NCBI GenBank assembly: GCA_965660145.1
Contig: CBFHYX010000011.1
Coordinates: 1-64,000, forward strand
DNA from: JABURQ01 sp029243145
Lineage (GTDB): Bacteria > Planctomycetota > Planctomycetia > Planctomycetales > Planctomycetaceae
Direction: 5' to 3'
Length of the DNA stretch: 64,000 nt
Positions 60,008 to 64,000 of the stretch are shown here, piece after piece. Numbering within the stretch: position 1 is the stretch's first letter; every line of letters starts with the position of its first letter. The translations under genes were made by a program, and so were the position numbers. The notes under the pieces were generated by a model. It was not told the origin of the DNA and did not search any database. It worked only from the letters and a program-made list of their open reading frames with translations.

Positions 60008-61066
60008 ATGAAACCAAAAACTCTACAAATCAATTATCAACGTCGCGGATTCACGCTCGTCGAACTCTTAGTAGTCATCGCCGTTATGGTCACTTTGATG
60101 GGACTCTTGATGCCGGCTGTTCAGCAAGCTCGAGAGGCGGCTCGTCGTACTCGCTGCCAAAACAACCTCAAGCAAATTGGCTTAGCACTTCACAATTATC
60201 ACGACCAGTTTCAGATTTTCCCTCCCGAAAGTATTTGGGCAGCTCCCGAAGGTTCGACATGGGCGCCCCGTAACTTTACCTGGATTGAGCTAATCTTGCC
60301 GATGCTCGATCAAGGCAGTCTGAATAATGCCATTGATTTTAATCGCCCAATCTGGAACCAGTCGCTTCCCGACGGGCAACTGATTACCTCCGTCCAATTA
60401 GACATCCTCAGATGCCCCTCTGATGCTGCCCTCTCCGGTCCTGTAGAAGCACATGGGCTGGCCATCAGTAATTATGCAGGTGCAGAAGGACTCGACTGGT
60501 GGTCTCCCACGCGTGTTCGGCGAAGAACGCCTGGAAATCCAATAGCGTTTGATCCCGTTCCTGCCCACCTCAATACAAGCCAAGCCGGTCTGTTTGGCTT
60601 CGCACATGCCTGCCGCATTCGGCATGTCCAAGATGGGCTCTCCAACACAATTGCCGTCGGAGAGGTCTCTTCCAACGGGTTTGAAGGAGGGGCTCCTTAC
60701 ACAAATGGAAGCGGTCATCTTCGAGATGACAATTTTGTGTTTCGCATGTCGATGATTTCTCCCACAAAAGACGGCGATCAAACATATCCTCAAGCGCCGA
60801 TCATGGCCGCCTACCCACAACCGGACGGCTCTCCCTCAAACCCCGGAATTTGGTTTCGCACGGGACCGCACACCTACAAGCCGACTTACATCTCAAAATA
60901 CGGAATCAATTCTGACTGGCCCGGTGCATCCAGCTATCACGTTGGTGGGGGGAATTTCTTGATGGGCGACGGTTCAGTCAAGCTTATCAACGAGACAGTC
61001 GATTATTGGACCGTCTACCATCCTCTGAATACGACTGCCGGAAAAGAAGTTCTGGGAGACTTCTAG
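60008..61066 (+). CDS. DUF1559 protein with type IV prepilin-like N-terminus
   Basis: From the ATG at 60008, the leader MKPKTLQINYQRRG precedes FTLVELLVVIAVMVTLMGLL, the prepilin site and helix. MPAVQQAREAARRTRCQNNLKQIGLALHNYHDQF then follows in pieces. The C-terminus has HVGGGNFLMGDGSVKLINETVD. 352 residues. The third copy of this family in the window. It converges on pheS with 14 bases between stops. A start at 59960 would add a poor leader. Confidence 0.92.
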   Translation: MKPKTLQINYQRRGFTLVELLVVIAVMVTLMGLLMPAVQQAREAARRTRCQNNLKQIGLALHNYHDQFQIFPPESIWAAPEGSTWAPRNFTWIELILPMLDQGSLNNAIDFNRPIWNQSLPDGQLITSVQLDILRCPSDAALSGPVEAHGLAISNYAGAEGLDWWSPTRVRRRTPGNPIAFDPVPAHLNTSQAGLFGFAHACRIRHVQDGLSNTIAVGEVSSNGFEGGAPYTNGSGHLRDDNFVFRMSMISPTKDGDQTYPQAPIMAAYPQPDGSPSNPGIWFRTGPHTYKPTYISKYGINSDWPGASSYHVGGGNFLMGDGSVKLINETVDYWTVYHPLNTTAGKEVLGDF

Positions 61067-61080
61067 TGGACACGATTTCT

Positions 61081-62088
61081 TCAGAACTGTTCTAGAAAAC
61101 GAACATCGTTTTCATAGAATCGACGGATGTCTGTGATCTGATGACGTTGCATGCAAAAACGCTCGATCCCCAGACCGAATGCAAAACCTGAAACTTCTTC
61201 AGGATCATACCCGACGGCGCGTAGGACATTCGGATCAACCATGCCGGCTCCACCCACTTCTAACCAATCATTACCCCAGCGCATATCCACTTCGACTGAG
61301 GGTTCTGTGAATGGAAAGAACGAAGGACGAAATCGAATTTCAACACCCTCCCCTAGGTAAGAGCGGGCGAAGATACTGAGCACCGACTTCAACTGGGCCA
61401 TGGTGACATCATCACCCACCATTAGGCCTTCCATCTGGTGAAACATGCAAGAGTGGGTCGCGTCTATGGTATCAGGCCGATAGACCCGTCCGACAGAAAC
61501 GATTCTGACAGGAGGCTTCCGCTCTGTCATCACTCGAATTTGCACCGTCGATGTCTGACTGCGCAGAAGCAACGGCCCATCCCCTCCGTTGGCGACATTG
61601 GCGGTGGCGAGATAGAAGTTCTCAAGTGGGTCGCGTGCGGGATGATCCTCGGGAATATTCAACGCCACGAAGTTATGGTGTTCGTCCTCGATTTCCGGGC
61701 CGTCCACAACTTCGAAACCCAATCGCCCCATCAAGTCTTTAAAGTCTTCAATCGTCTGAACGAGTGGATGAATTTTCCCCAATCGCGGCGCGATTCCCGG
61801 CAGCGAAATATCAATGGCGGAGAGAGCGGCTTGGGGCTTATCGAGGGTTTTCTTTTTCTCGTTAAGAGCCAGCTCAACCCCCACTTTTACCTCATTGAAT
61901 TTCTTGCCAACAACAGGTCGATCATCAGGGCTTGCCTTACCGACTTCAGTTTGCAGATTCTTGAGACGACCTTTTTTCTTTCCCAGAAACTCGATTCGAA
62001 CAGCTTCGATCTCTTCAGAGGATGTCGCGGCTGCGATCGCCGCTAAGGCGTCTTGTTCGTAAGACTGAAAGGCTTCGAGCACGTCCAT
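61081..62088 (-). CDS. pheS: phenylalanyl-tRNA synthetase alpha subunit
   Basis: Class II synthetase catalytic subunit. The ATG at 62088 with GGAGAGG upstream begins MDVLEAFQSYEQDALAAI, the usual coiled-coil N-terminus with EFLGKKKGRLKNLQ. Class II motifs are seen at FKDLMGRLGFEVVDGPEIEDEHHNF, RSQTSTVQIRVM, RVYRPDTIDATHSCMFHQMEGLMVG and PFTEPSVEVDMRW. The GLGIERFCMQRHQITDIR block is motif 3. 335 residues are complete. An upstream ATG adds 66 unlikely residues. It follows rplT by 133 bases containing a strong hairpin. PheT is not in the window; the gene converges on DUF1559. Confidence 0.95.
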   Translation of the reverse strand: MDVLEAFQSYEQDALAAIAAATSSEEIEAVRIEFLGKKKGRLKNLQTEVGKASPDDRPVVGKKFNEVKVGVELALNEKKKTLDKPQAALSAIDISLPGIAPRLGKIHPLVQTIEDFKDLMGRLGFEVVDGPEIEDEHHNFVALNIPEDHPARDPLENFYLATANVANGGDGPLLLRSQTSTVQIRVMTERKPPVRIVSVGRVYRPDTIDATHSCMFHQMEGLMVGDDVTMAQLKSVLSIFARSYLGEGVEIRFRPSFFPFTEPSVEVDMRWGNDWLEVGGAGMVDPNVLRAVGYDPEEVSGFAFGLGIERFCMQRHQITDIRRFYENDVRFLEQF

Positions 62089-62128
62089 CGTGCCTCTCCG
62101 CTCTGCAAAGGGTGATGATGAAAAAATA

Positions 62129-62173
62129 ACCGCTTTCAAAAACATCCCATTGGGAATTGTTTTCAAAAGCGGT
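62129..62173 (-). terminator. terminator or attenuator between rplT and pheS
   Basis: On the minus strand, ACCGCTTTTGAAAACA pairs with TGTTTTTGAAAGCGGT (two G-T wobbles) around a small extra stem, followed by TTATTTTTTC. Such a structure would stop or modulate read-through from rpmI-rplT into pheS. No Phe-rich leader peptide is visible before it. Confidence 0.75.
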
Positions 62174-62221
62174 CGATGAATCCTGTGTTCAGCAATTCGC
62201 CGAAACCATTGATATCTGGAA

Positions 62222-62575
62222 TCAGCTACGCGCCGCTTTTGCCAGTTCAAACACTTCGTCGAACACAGCCGGCTCGTGAATCGCAAGTTCGGAAAGCGAT
62301 TTACGATTGAGTTCCAGATTTGCCTTTTTCATACCGTGAATGAACTCGGAATAGTTCAATCCCCGCATTTGACAGGCCGCTGTCAGACGTGTGATCCACA
62401 GACGACGCATGGCACGCTTGAATGCACGACGATCCCGAAACGCGTACATACGCGATTTGAGAATCGTTTCTTTGACGGTTCGCAGTAATTTGCTTCGTCC
62501 ACCAAAATTTCCTCTGGCTTCTTTAAACAAACGTTTTTTCTTGCGACGCCGGGCCGCTCCAATAGTTACACGCAT
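62222..62575 (-). CDS. rplT: 50S ribosomal protein L20
   Basis: The 117-residue protein is plainly L20: MRVTIGAARRRKKKRLFKEA, GNFGGRSKLLRTVKETI, MYAFRDRRAFKRAMRRLWI and LNYSEFIHGMKKANLELNRK. L20 is an early assembly protein of the large subunit. It can repress its own operon in other bacteria. The N-terminal basic stretch lies in the usual place. It follows rpmI by 54 bases. Confidence 0.97.
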   Translation of the reverse strand: MRVTIGAARRRKKKRLFKEARGNFGGRSKLLRTVKETILKSRMYAFRDRRAFKRAMRRLWITRLTAACQMRGLNYSEFIHGMKKANLELNRKSLSELAIHEPAVFDEVFELAKAARS

Positions 62576-62629
62576 GATGACGACTCTATGTTATGAAAAT
62601 GTAAGGTTGTCGAGGGAAACTGCGGCGGA

Positions 62630-62830
62630 TCACTTTCCTGCCGCGAGACATTCGCGAATATGTTTCGCAAAAGCGCCGATGACAATTCCGTCGTTTCGCA
62701 ATTGTCGAACTTTCTTGCCCGACTTGTGGCTCATAATATGACCACGAAATGCACGACGGTGGACGGCTTTACCAGAAGCGGTAATTTTGAACCGTTTCTT
62801 CATCCCTTTGTGGGTTTTTTGCTTTGGCAT
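62630..62830 (-). CDS. rpmI: 50S ribosomal protein L35
   Basis: 66 residues: MPKQKTHKGMKKRFKITASG, then HRRAFRGHIMSHKSGKKVRQ. Complete and typical. The usual infC gene is not immediately upstream: 218 bases of non-coding sequence and then fliM lie there. The rpmI-rplT-pheS run is thus headed by rpmI here. Confidence 0.97.
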   Translation of the reverse strand: MPKQKTHKGMKKRFKITASGKAVHRRAFRGHIMSHKSGKKVRQLRNDGIVIGAFAKHIRECLAAGK

Positions 62831-63048
62831 GACTTCAAACCAGGTCTATTACACGATTTATGTATGAAACTCAAAACAGCCACCCGCTCAAAAACTTCTC
62901 GTCTGGGCGGTATTCTGTCGTAATCAGGTTCTTTCCTGATGCTTTTACAACAGGCAGAGGATCGAGAAGTATAACAAAGCCAAGGGACAGTTTGCTACCG
63001 AACCGAGAAGCCTTTTCTACGGTTTTTTCCATCGATTTTCCCCAAGAC
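62831..63048. promoter_or_regulatory. probable rpmI leader region
   Basis: 218 non-coding bases before rpmI. A TATACT sequence near 62970 on the minus strand could be a -10 box, but no good -35 box stands at the right distance. An L20-type autoregulatory RNA could lie here; I cannot identify one by eye. Confidence 0.3.
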
Positions 63049-63999
63049 TTACGGTTGATCGGGAATTTTGGTCTCCTCGACCGACTGAATTTCAACCGCT
63101 TTCGATCCTTGGGACTCACCAGCCTGGCCCGTCGCCACTTTCTGCCCCTTCATCTCCAAAGTCACATTCTGATGATAATTCTCGACCGATTGCTTTATTT
63201 TCAGGACACTCCCGACCTGCAATTCGCTGATTTCGGCGTTCTCAAGCTCTGCTTCTCCCCAGATTGCAGTTAGCTCTAACTGATTGAAGCGCGGCCCTGA
63301 TGTCGTTTGTGCATCTTGGAAAGTGGCACTTTCCTCGTGTCGCACTGTTTGCTGACTCAATGCAGAGAAAAACTCCCATTGCCCGGCAATCTGTAGAGGA
63401 CCACGGAGTCGGTCACTTTTTAATTCCCATTTTTCACACCACCACGGCGACTGGGGATTGTAAGTGGAGAAATCTTCTTCAGCCGTCAGTAACTCAACAT
63501 CAACAATCCGCCACTGCGATGGAGGCAATACCCCGGCCAGACCTTCTCGAATCCAACGCATCAGTAATCGCTTTTCAATCGTGCTCAGATCTGTGACCGG
63601 ATCAATGTTCTCCCAAGTCTGCCCGACCATGAGGCTCACGAACTGATGCGCAAACTTCTTCTCTAATAATACCAGCAGGTCACCACCATTTTGTTCACTT
63701 TCAACCAGCAGATAAATCATGTCCGAGGGAGAACTCTGGATCACTTCTGAAAATGGCAACCGCTCGGGCATAAACCGTTTTAACCGTAGCGACTCTTGCA
63801 AGCATTGCTCAGTCACCGCAGAGAGTTGCTTGCGAATATCTTCAAAGACTCCCACAACCCGTTTTGCCAGTTGAGAACTACTTGTCGGTGAAGCGACATT
63901 GGGAATCTCTATTCCGGATGTCTCAACAGGAGTAGTGCGCACGGGATTAAGTGCCGTCAAAAGAGATTCGACTTCGCTACGATTCAGTGCTTCGGCCAT
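63049..63999 (-). CDS. fliM: flagellar motor switch protein FliM-like (SPOA C-terminal domain)
   Basis: 316 residues. The N-terminus MAEALNRSEVESLLTAL resembles the FliM CheY-binding helix 'LSQ.EID.LL'. A long middle domain follows, with QESLRLKRFMPERLPFSEVI and FAHQFVSLMVGQTWE, and a C-terminal SPOA domain (LTAIWGEAELENAEISELQVGSVLKIKQ in pieces, GQKVATGQAGESQGSKAVEI). FliM sits in the C-ring and switches rotation. It ends close to the window edge and looks complete. Other flagellar genes are outside the window, if any. Confidence 0.85.
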   Translation of the reverse strand: MAEALNRSEVESLLTALNPVRTTPVETSGIEIPNVASPTSSSQLAKRVVGVFEDIRKQLSAVTEQCLQESLRLKRFMPERLPFSEVIQSSPSDMIYLLVESEQNGGDLLVLLEKKFAHQFVSLMVGQTWENIDPVTDLSTIEKRLLMRWIREGLAGVLPPSQWRIVDVELLTAEEDFSTYNPQSPWWCEKWELKSDRLRGPLQIAGQWEFFSALSQQTVRHEESATFQDAQTTSGPRFNQLELTAIWGEAELENAEISELQVGSVLKIKQSVENYHQNVTLEMKGQKVATGQAGESQGSKAVEIQSVEETKIPDQP

Positions 64000-64000
64000 C

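Noticed and set aside
62960..62975. TATACT as a promoter for rpmI
   Set aside because: A partner -35 box at proper spacing is not seen. Kept only as a low-confidence leader note.

Overview
The window looks like a chromosome segment from a member of the Planctomycetota (Planctomycetaceae-like, moderate GC). The call rests on gene content: three DUF1559 proteins with type IV prepilin-like N-termini, three secreted sulfatases, DUF1501, DUF1080 and DUF1571 proteins, a secreted PQQ-propeller protein, NHL and FG-GAP proteins, and Asp/Glu-rich or Pro-rich proteins of unknown function. No rRNA gene and no CRISPR array is visible. One tRNA gene (tRNA-Leu, anticodon CAG) is present.

Layout. 0-2.3 kb: a truncated ISNCY-like transposase abuts a truncated secreted-protein gene, followed by 1.4 kb of non-coding dispersed repeats. 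2.3-10.1 kb: glycerate kinase, a small unknown, tex, and a convergent ispF-cysS-ruvC-ruvA run. 10.2-20.1 kb: PQQ-propeller protein, sulfatase, DCC thiol protein, VWA protein, DUF1559, tyrA, and a large PurS-PurS-PurL fusion. 20.2-21 kb: a second repeat cluster, an inverted copy of the one at 1.4-2.3 kb. 21-31 kb: a Cys-rich secreted protein, sirtuin, two secreted unknowns (one YHS-like), sppA, ECF sigma factor, lgt, panC, DUF1571. 31-36.5 kb: scpB converging on an acidic protein-mtaB-STAS-tmk cluster. 36.7-46.3 kb: DUF1080, an ACP-like small protein, sulfatase, lipoprotein, DUF1559, Sua5/TsaC, a BtuF-like protein, NHL and FG-GAP proteins. 46.7-48.4 kb: a small eroded island next to tRNA-Leu with an unknown gene carrying an R-x4-H motif, the C-terminal scrap of a tyrosine recombinase, and a HigBA-type toxin-antitoxin pair with a perfect 22-bp palindrome upstream. 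48.6-57.6 kb: SRPBCC protein, hpnC-hpnD, der, esterase, sulfatase, a frameshifted Kv-type channel, DUF1501. 57.7-64 kb: a phosphatase pseudogene, small membrane or secreted unknowns, DUF1559, rpmI-rplT-pheS, and fliM.

How the genes fit together. Housekeeping genes (Holliday junction resolution, translation, purine, tyrosine, isoprenoid and pantothenate synthesis, lipoprotein maturation, chromosome segregation) alternate with secreted degradative and surface genes typical of planctomycetes. Decay is visible at five places: the transposase junction, the recombinase scrap, a BNR-protein tail, a frameshifted channel, and a phosphatase with an internal stop. I did not find a clearly new multi-gene system. 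The best candidates for novelty are the tRNA-Leu island, the dispersed repeat families with terminal inverted repeats, the unusual CysS signature loop, and the domain fusions and orphan domains listed in the findings.
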